64,000 nt of DNA from Paraburkholderia sp. BCC1886 (GCF_900996245.1 NZ_CAAJGK010000037.1:62001-126000); one strand, 5' to 3'; shown: positions 17,945-27,045, numbered from the stretch's first letter. Made by a program: numbers and translations. Notes: generated by a model from the letters alone, not told the origin.

Positions 17945-18814
17945 ATGTACGCAATCACTGGAATCACAGGTAAGGTCGGCGGCGCGGTTGCCAACGCGTT
18001 GCTCGCGGCGGGCCAACCGGTTCGCGCGGTCGTGCGTCGTGCGGATCGGGCCCAGGCCTGGGCGGCGCGCGGCTGTGAAATCGTCGAGGCGGATATGGGA
18101 GACGCGGCCCGTCTCGCGGCTGCATTCGAAGGCGTGCAAGGGGTGTTTATTCTGCCGCCGCCGGAGTTCGACCCGTCGCCGGGCTTTCCGGAGGCGCGTG
18201 GCGTTATCGACGCCGTGAGCGCGGCATTACGAGCCGCAAAGCCCGCTCAGGTCGTCTGTCTGTCGACGATCGGCGCGCAGTCCACCGAACACAATCTGCT
18301 GACGCAGCGTACGTTGATGGAAGAGGCGCTGCGCGCATTGCCGATGCCCGTCACCTTTCTTCGCCCCGGCTGGTTCATGGAAAACGCCGCATGGGACGTC
18401 GCACCGGCACGCGACAGCGGCACACTCTTCAGCTTTTTGTTGCCGCTCGACAAGCCCGTGCCGATGGTCGCGACCGCGGACGTCGGCCGGGTCGCCGCGC
18501 AACTCTTGCTGGAACAACCCGGCCAAGGCGTGCGGGTCGTCGAACTGGAAGGCCCGCGACGTGTTACGCCACTCGACATCGCGAGCACGTTTTCAGAAGT
18601 TTTCGGCCGTGAAGTCGCCGCGCAAGTCGTTCCGCGAAATACATGGGAAGCGCTGTTCCGCGATCAGGGGATGAAGCATCCGCTGCCGCGCATCCGCATG
18701 CTCGACGGCTTCAACGAAGGCTGGATCGCTTTCGAAGGCGACGAAAGCGCAATCGTGAAAGGGGAAGTGGAACTGGAGACCGTGCTGCGCGAACTCGCTT
18801 CGCAGACACCGTAA
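17945..18814 (+). CDS. NmrA-like NAD(P)-binding oxidoreductase
   Basis: 289 residues of the atypical SDR (NmrA/QOR2-like) type. The dinucleotide motif is GITGKVGG at residues 6-13, with VVRRADRAQAW as the NADP-recognition strand. LRPGWFMENAAWD (about 138) is characteristic of the NmrA group, which acts as quinone reductases or redox sensors. AAGGAG precedes the ATG. A dyad operator lies directly upstream. Confidence 0.87.
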   Translation: MYAITGITGKVGGAVANALLAAGQPVRAVVRRADRAQAWAARGCEIVEADMGDAARLAAAFEGVQGVFILPPPEFDPSPGFPEARGVIDAVSAALRAAKPAQVVCLSTIGAQSTEHNLLTQRTLMEEALRALPMPVTFLRPGWFMENAAWDVAPARDSGTLFSFLLPLDKPVPMVATADVGRVAAQLLLEQPGQGVRVVELEGPRRVTPLDIASTFSEVFGREVAAQVVPRNTWEALFRDQGMKHPLPRIRMLDGFNEGWIAFEGDESAIVKGEVELETVLRELASQTP

Positions 18815-18881
18815 GGGACCTCCGGCGAGCGATGCGAACCGCGGCTGGCAACCGGCCACGCATCGCTCGCCATTCAGTCGT

Positions 18882-19415
18882 TCAACGCCAGCGCGCCATC
18901 GTCTGGAACACGCCGTCGCGTCGCACCAGCGCATGCAGCAGTGCCGCTGCCAGATGCAGCACGATCAACGCGAAGAAACACAGCGCAAGGATACGGTGCG
19001 CATTCCACAGCAGCGTGTGCAAGCCATTGCTATGCGGCAGGATGGCGGGCAGGTGCAGTCCCAGGACGATGACCGGATAGTCCGCAGCCGAGAGCATCCC
19101 CCAACCGATTAGCGGCAGCGCGATCATCAGGATGTAAAACGCGAGATGCGACAGATGAGCCGCGAGTTTCATCGGCTCGGGCATGGCGGCCGGCAACGGC
19201 GGCGCGCCGTGCGTCAAGCGCACGACCAGACGGATCAACGCGAGCACCAGTATCGCGATGCCCAATGGCTTGTGGATGGACACCAGCGAAAGATAATTCT
19301 CGTGAATGGTGGACACCATGCCGACGCCGATGAAGAGCATCGCCAGAATGCAAATCGCCATGAGCCAGTGAAGCGCGCGTTGCAGCGGTGAGAAGCGATC
19401 GTGGATCGGTTTCAT
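18882..19415 (-). CDS. Cytochrome b561-family membrane protein
   Basis: 177 residues with four membrane helices. Candidate haem ligands are His16 (LQRALHWLM), His48 (SIHKPLG) and the two histidines of WNAHRILALCFFALIVLHLAA. Di-haem b561 proteins pass electrons across the inner membrane. The ATG overlaps the stop of the upstream catalase-like gene by four bases, so the two form a coupled pair, presumably with b561 feeding electrons to the periplasmic peroxidase. Confidence 0.9.
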   Translation of the reverse strand: MKPIHDRFSPLQRALHWLMAICILAMLFIGVGMVSTIHENYLSLVSIHKPLGIAILVLALIRLVVRLTHGAPPLPAAMPEPMKLAAHLSHLAFYILMIALPLIGWGMLSAADYPVIVLGLHLPAILPHSNGLHTLLWNAHRILALCFFALIVLHLAAALLHALVRRDGVFQTMARWR

Positions 19416-20473
19416 TGCGTGGCTCCTCCTGCCGGATGGTGCGGATAGTCCTTATCCTCGGCGGTACGCCGGTCGAACGACACGGCGTAAGCGGCCGAAC
19501 GTGCGGCGGGGAACGGGTCGTCGGACACATGCATACCGGGCGGCAGCACCGTCGGGTCGAAATTCAGATCGCGGCAGGGCCCGTCGGCTTCGGGTTCGAT
19601 GGTGTTGACCACCAGCGTGCCTGCTTCGACCTTGCGGCGATCGTCAGGCCATGCCTGGGTCGGGTCCGCGGTCGGATCGCCGGGGTTGGCGACCATGACC
19701 ACCAGCGTCCAGCGTTGCGGTGCGCTATGCACGCGCTGCGTAATGTCCGCGTCGAGGAAATTGGCGCCCTTCGCTTTCAACTCGTCAGGTGTGACGGTTT
19801 CGGGTTGGGCAGCCGGCACGAACGACCAGCGCACCGCCTGGTCCTGTCCCGCAGCGTTGGTGAAGATGAAGCTGTTCAGACTGTTGTAGCGCTCCTCTGC
19901 GAACGATGCGGTCCATGGCGCGGAGTGCGCCCACTTACCGAACGCGCCGAGTTCCGGATGCGCCGCCGCGAAGTTCTTCATTGCGTCGGGGTCGCTCTTG
20001 TTGGCCGATGCTTTGAGCAGACCGTAGAACGCGTCCGGTGTGGAGACGGCGAAGAACGGCGCGTCGATCATCGCCGTGCGCCACTCGCTGCCGTCCGGCG
20101 CACCGATGCGCAGACTGAGGCCGCGCACGCGAACCGTGGCGTCGGGCGCATTCGGGTCGGGCGTGGCGAGGTTGAAGCGTCCGGTCACCGGGAACGTGCC
20201 GGAGGCGAGCATCGGTGCTTTGGAAAGTGCGGCCGCTGCGCCGTTGGAGACGAAGTCGCCGCTGAAGCAGACGCCTTTCGCGTGATTACGGCGGAAGCCG
20301 AGTGCCGGGCCGCTCGGGGGCGCCAACGCATCGACGACCTTGGCCGGTGTAATGCGCTGCGGCGAAAGCCAGCCGGCCGTATAAGCAAAGGCCGCGACCA
20401 GCGCGACCACGACCACTGCAATCAGGACTAGCGACCGCGCGGCGGACGCGGTGGAGGGCGGTCTATCGGCCAT
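19412..20473 (-). CDS. Membrane-anchored catalase-family peroxidase (SrpA-like)
   Basis: 353 residues. One N-terminal helix (about 15-35) anchors the protein, leaving the catalase domain in the periplasm. The distal haem His is in RRNHAKGVCFSG (His64); the likely proximal Tyr is in SAAYAVSFDRR (about 329). It is shorter than classical catalase (~480) and matches the minimal SrpA-like group, which usually has peroxidase activity. GGGAGA precedes the ATG. It is translationally coupled to the b561 gene downstream. Confidence 0.9.
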   Translation of the reverse strand: MADRPPSTASAARSLVLIAVVVVALVAAFAYTAGWLSPQRITPAKVVDALAPPSGPALGFRRNHAKGVCFSGDFVSNGAAAALSKAPMLASGTFPVTGRFNLATPDPNAPDATVRVRGLSLRIGAPDGSEWRTAMIDAPFFAVSTPDAFYGLLKASANKSDPDAMKNFAAAHPELGAFGKWAHSAPWTASFAEERYNSLNSFIFTNAAGQDQAVRWSFVPAAQPETVTPDELKAKGANFLDADITQRVHSAPQRWTLVVMVANPGDPTADPTQAWPDDRRKVEAGTLVVNTIEPEADGPCRDLNFDPTVLPPGMHVSDDPFPAARSAAYAVSFDRRTAEDKDYPHHPAGGATQ

Positions 20474-20563
20474 CGATTCTCCCGATCAATGTGTCGGTTA
20501 AGTGGAACGTCCGTGGAAATTCCGTGGGGTGCCGACATAGTGCCATCGAACGGATTAAAGCGC

Positions 20564-21241
20564 TTAATCTCCTCCGACGATTTCGTATTTGCCGCCGCGT
20601 TCCAGCGCACGCTGATACGCGGGCCGTGCATGAATGCGCTCGAGGAAGCCGACGATCGCGGGAATCTGGCCTTCCATTCCGCCACGCGCAGTCGCGGCTT
20701 CGAGTGGGAAGCTCATCTGCACGTCGGCGGCGGTGAAGTCGTTGCCGACGAACCAGCCAGTCGCGCCCAGTTCTTTATTGATGTACCCGAGATGCAACTT
20801 CAATTGCGGATCGATGAAGCTCGATTGCAACGTCGACGCTATCTTGCGGGCAATGGGCTTTGCAAAGAACGGCATTGGCGCGCTGGCGATGCGCAGCGCC
20901 ACCAGTTTCAGCAGCAGCGGCGGCATGGCGGAACCTTCCGCGTAATGCAACCAGTAAATGAAGCGCTGCCGCAGCGGCGTGCCCACGGCCGGTGCAAAGC
21001 GGCCTTGTCCGTACTTGTCGAGCAGATATTCGATGATCGCGCCGGACTCGGCGATGGTCTGGCCGTCATCGGTAATGACCGGTGACTTGCCGAGCGGATG
21101 CACCGCGCGCAACTCGGGCGGCGCCAGCATGGTTTTTGGATCGCGCTCGTAGCGCTTCAGTTCGTAAGGCACGCCGAGTTCTTCGAGCAGCCACAAAACA
21201 CGTTGCGAGCGGGAGTTGTTCAGATGATGGACAGTCAGCAT
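20564..21241 (-). CDS. Glutathione S-transferase
   Basis: 225 residues. The thioredoxin-like N-terminus is MLTVHHLNNSRSQRVLWLLEELGVPYELKRYERD, with the glutathione-binding segment GKSPVITDDGQTIAESGAII (about 54-73). The C-terminal helical domain follows. It belongs to the bacterial GST group near the fungal Gtt1 proteins. The ATG at 21241 is preferred over a TTG 21 bases upstream. Confidence 0.9.
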   Translation of the reverse strand: MLTVHHLNNSRSQRVLWLLEELGVPYELKRYERDPKTMLAPPELRAVHPLGKSPVITDDGQTIAESGAIIEYLLDKYGQGRFAPAVGTPLRQRFIYWLHYAEGSAMPPLLLKLVALRIASAPMPFFAKPIARKIASTLQSSFIDPQLKLHLGYINKELGATGWFVGNDFTAADVQMSFPLEAATARGGMEGQIPAIVGFLERIHARPAYQRALERGGKYEIVGGD

Positions 21242-21350
21242 GGGTCGACGATAGGTGGCCAATGGAGTGACACATCATAGGGATGTTGTGCCGAGACGTG
21301 GCTCTAGTTGCGCGGATGGAGCCGTTGCTGCGGATGCTCTCGACGTTTTT

Positions 21351-21797
21351 CTAGTTCGAGACGAGCTGGTCGTGCAGCATGTCGGCGAGCTTCCAGAGTG
21401 GGCAAGGCCGACGGCAAAGACCGCCGAAACCGATACGCCGCAATTCCTGCGGGTCTTCTTCTGGCCAGATTCTCGTCAGCGCGATGAGCAGAACGCCGTC
21501 GAAGAACCCGTTACGCACGCAACGCCGTATGAATTCAAAATCGTTATGACGGCACATGCGCGTGTCGATCATCAACGCGCCGGGTTTCCAGTACCCCAGC
21601 ATCAACTCGAGGTTGTCCATGCTGGCGCTGGCGATGGTTGAAAAACCTCTGAGCCGCAGCAGCAGCGCCATTGTCTCCGCCACCGGAATGTCCGGGTGTG
21701 CGATGACCACGGTGCGCGAATCGGAAGCGGTGAGTATCCGCTTGGGCTCCCAGACCGCAAACCAATTCTCGTCCTCGTGAGGCAGCCTCTGGCTCAT
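21351..21797 (-). CDS. Degenerate response-regulator receiver protein
   Basis: 148 residues with a single receiver domain (about 27-140). The phospho-acceptor Asp (LMIDTRM) and the switch Thr (IALTRI) are retained, but the acidic pair is replaced by HP (VVIAHPD) and the conserved Lys by Arg (CRRPC). Phosphorylation is therefore doubtful. No output domain. It lies just downstream of the LytTR pair on the same strand, separated by 194 bp, and may modulate that system. Confidence 0.75.
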   Translation of the reverse strand: MSQRLPHEDENWFAVWEPKRILTASDSRTVVIAHPDIPVAETMALLLRLRGFSTIASASMDNLELMLGYWKPGALMIDTRMCRHNDFEFIRRCVRNGFFDGVLLIALTRIWPEEDPQELRRIGFGGLCRRPCPLWKLADMLHDQLVSN

Positions 21798-21991
21798 GAA
21801 TGCATCGGGCGTGAGCCCGTTCCAGTTGACTGCGACTTGAAACGGAAGTTGGATCGGCCGGTGCGGCGACTCAACCGTATCCGCGGATCATTTCACATTT
21901 GCATCTGCGCGTATACCGACACACAAAGATTGCCCGTCTGTGAGTGCAATTCGAACGCGCAATTCATACGAGGATCTGAACGGCATTGACT

Positions 21992-22825
21992 TCACATACC
22001 GCGAAATCGTTCCGCGTAAAGGCGGCTGACGATCAGATTGTCGGGCCGTGTGCGCAAGGTCAGCGTGAGTTTGCCCGACTCGTCCCGATGCGCGCTGGCA
22101 ATCGCATCGCAATGCACGACCGAGCCGCGATGAATCTGCCAGAAGCGCTCCGGGTCGAGTCGTACGAGCAATTCTTTCAACGACGAGCGGATCAGATAGT
22201 CGCGCTCCGCTGTAACGACGCGCACGTATTTGTCCGCTGCTTCAAAGTACAACACGTCGTCGATGGGCACCATCGTAATGGTGTTACCCGTACTCGCCTG
22301 AATGATCCGCAATGGAGCGTTTCGTGGTGAAACGGAATCTTCTCGAGATGCGCCGGCGGCGAGCAGTGCACGCATCTGAGTCACGATGACGTCTAGCGAT
22401 GTGCTGGCGTCGCTTTCTTGTGAGCGTTCGAGCAGACGCTCCTGCAACCGCTCTTTCAAACGGTCGCAGGTCTGTTCCAACCGCGCGGTTTGCACGGGCT
22501 TGAGCACGTAATCGAACGCCGCGCGTTCGAAGGCCTGCACCGCGTACTGGTCGTAGGCGGTGACGAACACGACGAGCGGAAACGGCTTGCCCGCGTCGGG
22601 CCATTCTTCGGTGAGCGTCTGCGCGCATTCGAGTCCCGTCATGCCCGGCATGCGGATATCGAGGAACACGATGTCGGGTTGCAGGCGCAGCGCTTCGTCG
22701 GCTGCGCTGCGACCGTCACCGACGATAGCGACCATCTCCAGGTCCGGCCATAAGCCGAATAATTCCGTTTGCAGAGCGACGGCGAGTAGCGCTTCGTCTT
22801 CCGCGATCAATGCAGTCGCTTTCAT
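21992..22825 (-). CDS. LytTR-family response regulator
   Basis: 277 residues. Receiver domain at about 1-125 with acidic residues in IAEDEA, phospho-acceptor Asp in FLDIRMPGMTG, Thr in VFVTAYD and Lys in YVLKPV. The LytTR DNA-binding domain occupies about 170-275 (LYFEAADKYVRVVT, then ERFWQIHRGSVVH). It is related to AlgR and LytR. Its ATG overlaps the kinase stop by one base (TGATG), so the two are coupled. Confidence 0.92.
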   Translation of the reverse strand: MKATALIAEDEALLAVALQTELFGLWPDLEMVAIVGDGRSAADEALRLQPDIVFLDIRMPGMTGLECAQTLTEEWPDAGKPFPLVVFVTAYDQYAVQAFERAAFDYVLKPVQTARLEQTCDRLKERLQERLLERSQESDASTSLDVIVTQMRALLAAGASREDSVSPRNAPLRIIQASTGNTITMVPIDDVLYFEAADKYVRVVTAERDYLIRSSLKELLVRLDPERFWQIHRGSVVHCDAIASAHRDESGKLTLTLRTRPDNLIVSRLYAERFRGM

Positions 22826-23916
22826 CAGGCACGGCTCCAGGAACAGGGCAGGGTGACGACGGCGAGCGTGCCGCCTTCTTCGGTCAGGGCGGCGCGCAGA
22901 TCGAGCGTCGCGGCCGGGCCATACAGCGTGGCGAGTCGTTCGCGCACCTGTTGCAGACCGAAACGGGCGCCATGATCCGACGGTGCATCGAGGCCGACGC
23001 CGGTGTCATGAACCGTCAGCACCAGGTCGTCGGCTCGACGCGCGGCGCTGACCACCACGCGGCCGCCGCTAACCTTGGGTTCGAGTCCATGCCGTATCGC
23101 ATTCTCAACCAGCGGTTGCAGCAGCAACGGCGGCACCTGACAGGCCGACAACGCTTCCGGCAAATCGAGCTGCACCTTCAACCGCGGTCCCATGCGGATC
23201 TGCATCAACGCGAGGTAGTCGGACGTGCGGGCGAACTCCGCGGCCAGCGGATGAGCCCCGGCGCGCGACGCCGCCAGCGTGGCGCGTAGAAATGCGATCA
23301 GGTGATCGAGCATGCCTTGCGCGCGCTGCGGGTCGTGCGCGATCAGCACACGGAGATTGGCGAGCGTATTGAACAGCATGTGCGGTTCGAGTTGCGATTC
23401 GAGCAGTCTCAATTGACTCTCCGCGGCGGTGCGTTGCGCGGACTCTGCACGCAACTCGATTGCGGCCATCCGGTTGCGTGCATAGAGCACGTACGTCACG
23501 AAGCCGGCTGGCGCGAGTGCCACCGTGAGGCTGACCAGCACCATGCGGACATCGTGCGCGGCCACGATCGGCATGTAGCGGATGCCCAGCAACAGGTCGC
23601 CGATACGGATGCCGGCGAAATAGCCGATCACCACGCTCACGATCAGCCACGGCAGCATCCACTTCCACCCGGGCCAGTTTTGCGCGGCGTCTTCGTTAGC
23701 GACACCCTGGCGTCGTAGACGCGCGGTGAACAGATAACGTCCGCCGGCTCCGAGACATTGGACAATGGCCACGACGCAGGCCGAATAGACAAGGTCCTGA
23801 GCGAACGACTCCCGGTAGATCGTGCTGTAAAGCCACGCGCAGCCGAGCGTGGTGAGTCCATAGATGCCGAGTCTGTGCCAGACGGGCTGCAGCCGGGACA
23901 AGGCGGAAGGTGACAT
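22825..23916 (-). CDS. LytS/AlgZ-type sensor histidine kinase
   Basis: 363 residues. Four membrane helices fill about residues 10-160. The His_kinase motif LESQLEPHMLFNTLANL (His about 200) and an ATPase domain with an N box (QPLVENAIRHGLEPK) and a GVGLD box follow. The ATG at 23916 has AGGAA six bases upstream; the longer frame to 23958 has no such site. It is the cognate kinase of the LytTR regulator. The signal is unknown. Confidence 0.92.
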   Translation of the reverse strand: MSPSALSRLQPVWHRLGIYGLTTLGCAWLYSTIYRESFAQDLVYSACVVAIVQCLGAGGRYLFTARLRRQGVANEDAAQNWPGWKWMLPWLIVSVVIGYFAGIRIGDLLLGIRYMPIVAAHDVRMVLVSLTVALAPAGFVTYVLYARNRMAAIELRAESAQRTAAESQLRLLESQLEPHMLFNTLANLRVLIAHDPQRAQGMLDHLIAFLRATLAASRAGAHPLAAEFARTSDYLALMQIRMGPRLKVQLDLPEALSACQVPPLLLQPLVENAIRHGLEPKVSGGRVVVSAARRADDLVLTVHDTGVGLDAPSDHGARFGLQQVRERLATLYGPAATLDLRAALTEEGGTLAVVTLPCSWSRA

Positions 23917-24446
23917 GTGGGTTCCTGAGCGGATCGCGACGATTGTACGTCGATGCACCGATGTTGACGCCTCTATATGGGTGGCTCAACCGGCCTGCGA
24001 CGAAGTGCGGTTCGACGGCGCGAAGCGCTGCCGCCGCGGCGCCAGTTGCGTGGAAGCGAGATCGGTACAGAACGAAATCTGTGGCGGATTCGAACCAGGC
24101 GCATAGAGCGGCAGCCGTATTCAGGCAGCGCACGGATATGCCCTTGCGTCTCGCGTCTTCGAAACGGCGCTTCACGACGCGTAGCGCCGTTTCGTCGCAA
24201 ACCGATGGAGACCGACGACCGGCAGAGCGACTATTCGTCCGTCGTAACAAGTCGAACTCCGGTGCGACCAGCAAAGGCTTCTCGGACAGCACCAACGCAA
24301 TCTGCCTGCCTCGAAAATAATTTTGCGAAAGATCTGGAATAAACCTGGACGGCCCGTGTTTGCACTCACATGAACACAGTGCAAAAGCAGCCTCTGGCAA
24401 GCACTTCTTCTACTGACCAAATTCAATTTATATAGGAATGTCAATC
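23917..24446. other. Intergenic region without a recognisable gene
   Basis: This 530-bp gap separates the divergent kinase and DUF4148 genes. The reading frames in it are Arg/Ser-rich shadows with no recognisable domain. It contains a perfect 10-bp inverted repeat (24161-24193) and, near the right end, an AT-rich stretch suited to the promoter of the DUF4148 gene. Confidence 0.6.
24161..24193. repeat. Perfect 10-bp inverted repeat
   Basis: GAAACGGCGC (24161-24170) pairs exactly with GCGCCGTTTC (24184-24193) across a 13-base loop. No T-tract follows on either strand. It could be a transcript hairpin or a protein site. Confidence 0.55.
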
Positions 24447-24794
24447 ATGTCGAAACTCTTCGTTGGTATCGCTCTCGTTGCCGCTACGTTCGGCGCACCG
24501 GTTCTCAGCTTCGCCCAGTCTTCTGCCCCGATCACCCGTGCCGAAGTGCGTGCGGACCTCGTACGTGTCGAACAGGCCGGCTATGTGCCGAGCGCCAACG
24601 ACATCAACTATCCGGCAGATATTCAGGCCGCCGAATCGAAGATTGCAGCACAAAGCGATAGCCGCATGACTAACGATGCAGTGGGCGGTGTTACGCAAAC
24701 CGGTACCTCGGCGTCCGGTGCGCCGCGTCATATGGCGATGTCATCCAGTTGCGTGGGACCGGTCAGTTTCTGCAATGTTTTCTTCGGCAGCTGA
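24447..24794 (+). CDS. DUF4148 secreted protein
   Basis: 115 residues. A signal peptide ending at SFAQ is followed by the DUF4148 core TRAEVRADLVRVEQAGYVPS and NDINYPADIQAAESKIAAQ. This family is abundant in Burkholderia and of unknown function. The start is the ATG at 24447; AGGA (24434-24437) sits about ten bases upstream, whereas an ATG at 24438 directly abuts it. Two cysteines near the C-terminus (SSCVGPVSFC) could form a disulfide. Confidence 0.88.
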   Translation: MSKLFVGIALVAATFGAPVLSFAQSSAPITRAEVRADLVRVEQAGYVPSANDINYPADIQAAESKIAAQSDSRMTNDAVGGVTQTGTSASGAPRHMAMSSSCVGPVSFCNVFFGS

Positions 24795-24843
24795 TCTTCG
24801 CAACCCGGGCTCTGACTACCCTTTCTATCTCTGGAGATTTGTC

Positions 24844-25638
24844 GTGAAAATTTTGCCTTTTGCCGCGTCGGTTCTTTCGCTTTCCGCCTGCCTGTTCGCC
24901 TCGACGGGCGCGATGGCGCAAGACACACAACCGGCCGCCGCGCCAGTCAAAAACATCGTGCTGGTTCATGGCGCATGGGTGGACGGTTCGGGATGGAAGC
25001 CGGTCTACGACATCCTGACCAAAGACGGTTACCACGTCACGATGGTGCAGGAACCGCTGAGCTCGCTCGACGACGACGTCGCCGCAGCCAAACGTGTGAT
25101 CGACCTGCAGGATGGCCCGACCATTCTCGTCGCGCATAGCTACGGCGGCTCGGTCATCACGGAAGCCGGCGTTGATCCTAAAGTAGCCGGTCTCGTTTAT
25201 GTGGCCGCGCACGCACCCGCTGTCGGCGAAGACGAGTCTGACCTCGGCAAGAAGATGCCGAGCTATACGTCGCAGCAGCAAGGCGCGATCAGAAAGACCA
25301 ATGACGGCTACACGTATTTGAACCCGGCGGATTTCCCGCAGGATTTCGCTGCCGATCTGCCCGTGAAACAGGCGCGCTTCGAAGCGCAATCGCAAATACT
25401 GACAGCCGCGAAAGTATTCTCCGCACCCATGACGGTGGCCGCATGGACCAGCAAGCCGAGTTGGGGCATCGTGGCGGGAGCCGACAAGATCATCAACCCC
25501 GATCTCGAACGCTTCTATTACCAGCGCGCGCATAGTCACACCACGGTACTCGCAGGCGCGAGTCACTCTGTGTACGAGTCGCGTCCGAAAGAAGTGGCCG
25601 CTGTTATCGAAGACGCTGCAAAGCACGCGCAGCAGTAA
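24844..25638 (+). CDS. Secreted alpha/beta hydrolase
   Basis: 264 residues from a GTG start (24844) with GGAG about eight bases upstream. A signal peptide (cleaved near AMAQ) leads into a hydrolase related to the EstC/salicylate-esterase-like group: oxyanion motif VLVHGAWVDGSGW (about 40-52), nucleophile in VAHSYGG (about 98) and catalytic His in AGASHSVYES (about 240). It lies 49 bp after the DUF4148 gene on the same strand. Substrate unknown. Confidence 0.87.
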   Translation: MKILPFAASVLSLSACLFASTGAMAQDTQPAAAPVKNIVLVHGAWVDGSGWKPVYDILTKDGYHVTMVQEPLSSLDDDVAAAKRVIDLQDGPTILVAHSYGGSVITEAGVDPKVAGLVYVAAHAPAVGEDESDLGKKMPSYTSQQQGAIRKTNDGYTYLNPADFPQDFAADLPVKQARFEAQSQILTAAKVFSAPMTVAAWTSKPSWGIVAGADKIINPDLERFYYQRAHSHTTVLAGASHSVYESRPKEVAAVIEDAAKHAQQ

Positions 25639-25661
25639 TCTTTTCGTAGGTTTTGCAAGCT

Positions 25662-25721
25662 GATGGGCGCAACGCACGATGCGCCCATCGTGCGTTGTGT
25701 CAATGCCTGTTGCCAACAGGC
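25662..25721 (+). terminator. Competing GC-rich hairpins after the hydrolase gene
   Basis: Two mutually exclusive perfect stems overlap: GATGGGCGC/GCGCCCATC (25662-25670 with 25681-25689), and CAACGCACGATG/CATCGTGCGTTG (25670-25681 with 25686-25697, 4-base loop). A third, independent stem GCCTGTT/AACAGGC follows at 25705-25721. No T-tract is present. It probably terminates the hydrolase transcript, but the alternative pairings could also regulate the porin downstream. Confidence 0.6.
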
Positions 25722-25875
25722 GACATTGGCCCTGATTACGTTTCCGCTTTTAATTTGATCGAAATAAGATCGCCCCCGTCGATATGTCGTGACCAACGGC
25801 ATGTCGGAATTCTTGTCACTGGAATCAGCGCGCGATATCACGTGTCGCTGTTTCATGAAGATACTCGGGGATTTC

Positions 25876-26961
25876 ATGAAGAAGACTATCGCTGCAGTCG
25901 GCGCGAGCCTGTTGGCTCTTTCAGCTCAAGGCGCTTTTGCGCAAAGCTCGGTCACGTTGTACGGTCTCGTCGATACGAGCGTGCGCTATCTGACCAATGC
26001 GAATTCGAACAACGATGGTCAGGTGGCAATGGGTGAAGGCGTCGAGACGCCGAGCCGCTTCGGCTTGAAGGGCACCGAAGATCTGGGCGGCGGTACGTCG
26101 GCAATCTTCAAGTTGGAAAACCAGTTCCAGCTCTGGTCGGGCAAGCTGGACAACAGCAACAACACGCTGTTTCAGCGCAATGCTTACGTGGGTCTTTCGA
26201 ACAATCAGTACGGTACGCTGACCTTCGGTCGCCAGCAAACGCCGTTCTTCGACGAGATGGGCAATACTTACGACCCGATGACGGTTGGCGATTACTGGCA
26301 GGACAGCTGGGTTTATAACCCGGTCGGACCGTTCCTGTTCACCAACAGCTCGGTCAAGTACACGGGGCAGTTCGGCGGACTGCATGTCGAAGGTATGTAT
26401 GGCTTCGGCGGCGTGGCGGGGAGCGTCGGCGAGAACAGCATGTATGGGCTGACTGCATCGTACGACGTGGGGCCGCTGTCGGCCGATGTCGGCTTCCAGC
26501 AGAACGACGTGTCGGGCAAGAAATTCAATATCGTGAACGTGAGCGCCGTTTACACGTTCACGCAATCGCTGAAGTTGCTGGCGGGCTGGCTGCATTCGCA
26601 GGACAACACCGGTCTGGCCGATGTGGATATGCAGCAGTCGGGTGCACCGACGTTGGCGCGCGTGAGTCCGAATCGTATCGACGACAGCTTCTATGTCGGC
26701 TCGACGTGGCAGGTGACGCCGCCGCTCGCATTGACGTTCGCGGGTTATTACGATCACGCGCGTAATGCGGCAACGCTCGGCGGTTCGCTGGGTGCGGGTG
26801 TCAATTATTCGGCTACGGTTCTTGCCGAGTATTCGTTGTCGAAGCGCACCGAGGTTTATGGCACGGTCGACTTTACTCGCGGTAATGGCGCGTTCCTCGC
26901 GGATTACCCGGGGCGGAATAACCAGACCGGCGTGGCTATCGGGTTGCGCAATCTGTTCTGA
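25876..26961 (+). CDS. Gram-negative trimeric porin (OmpC/Omp38 type)
   Basis: 361 residues. Signal peptide MKKTIAAVGASLLALSAQGAFA, then the mature start QSSVTLYGLVDTSVRYLTN typical of Burkholderia porins. The L3-associated segment RFGLKGTEDLGGGTSAIFKLENQFQ and the C-terminal aromatic end IGLRNLF complete a 16-strand barrel. The ATG at 25876 is preferred to in-frame upstream ATGs because the signal peptide begins there. It has its own strong terminator. It probably admits small hydrophilic solutes. Confidence 0.93.
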   Translation: MKKTIAAVGASLLALSAQGAFAQSSVTLYGLVDTSVRYLTNANSNNDGQVAMGEGVETPSRFGLKGTEDLGGGTSAIFKLENQFQLWSGKLDNSNNTLFQRNAYVGLSNNQYGTLTFGRQQTPFFDEMGNTYDPMTVGDYWQDSWVYNPVGPFLFTNSSVKYTGQFGGLHVEGMYGFGGVAGSVGENSMYGLTASYDVGPLSADVGFQQNDVSGKKFNIVNVSAVYTFTQSLKLLAGWLHSQDNTGLADVDMQQSGAPTLARVSPNRIDDSFYVGSTWQVTPPLALTFAGYYDHARNAATLGGSLGAGVNYSATVLAEYSLSKRTEVYGTVDFTRGNGAFLADYPGRNNQTGVAIGLRNLF

Positions 26962-27003
26962 TTTCAGGCCCGCGTCGACGGGTATCGTTGTGTGTTGATT
27001 GGA

Positions 27004-27036
27004 CCGCAGGCTTCGTGAGGGGCTTGCGGTTTTTTT
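27004..27036 (+). terminator. Rho-independent terminator of the porin gene
   Basis: CCGCAGGC (27004-27011) pairs with GCTTGCGG (27022-27029, one G-U) and is followed by seven T (27030-27036). It lies 43 bp after the porin stop and just before the end of the convergent TolC-like gene. Confidence 0.85.
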
Positions 27037-27045
27037 GTGTGCAGT

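Noticed and set aside
19388..20431. 347-residue plus-strand frame over the catalase-like gene
   Set aside because: Antisense shadow; the opposite strand has catalase motifs and coupling to b561.
23977..24342. 121-residue plus-strand frame in the kinase-DUF4148 gap
   Set aside because: No ribosome-binding site, Arg/Ser-rich, no domain.
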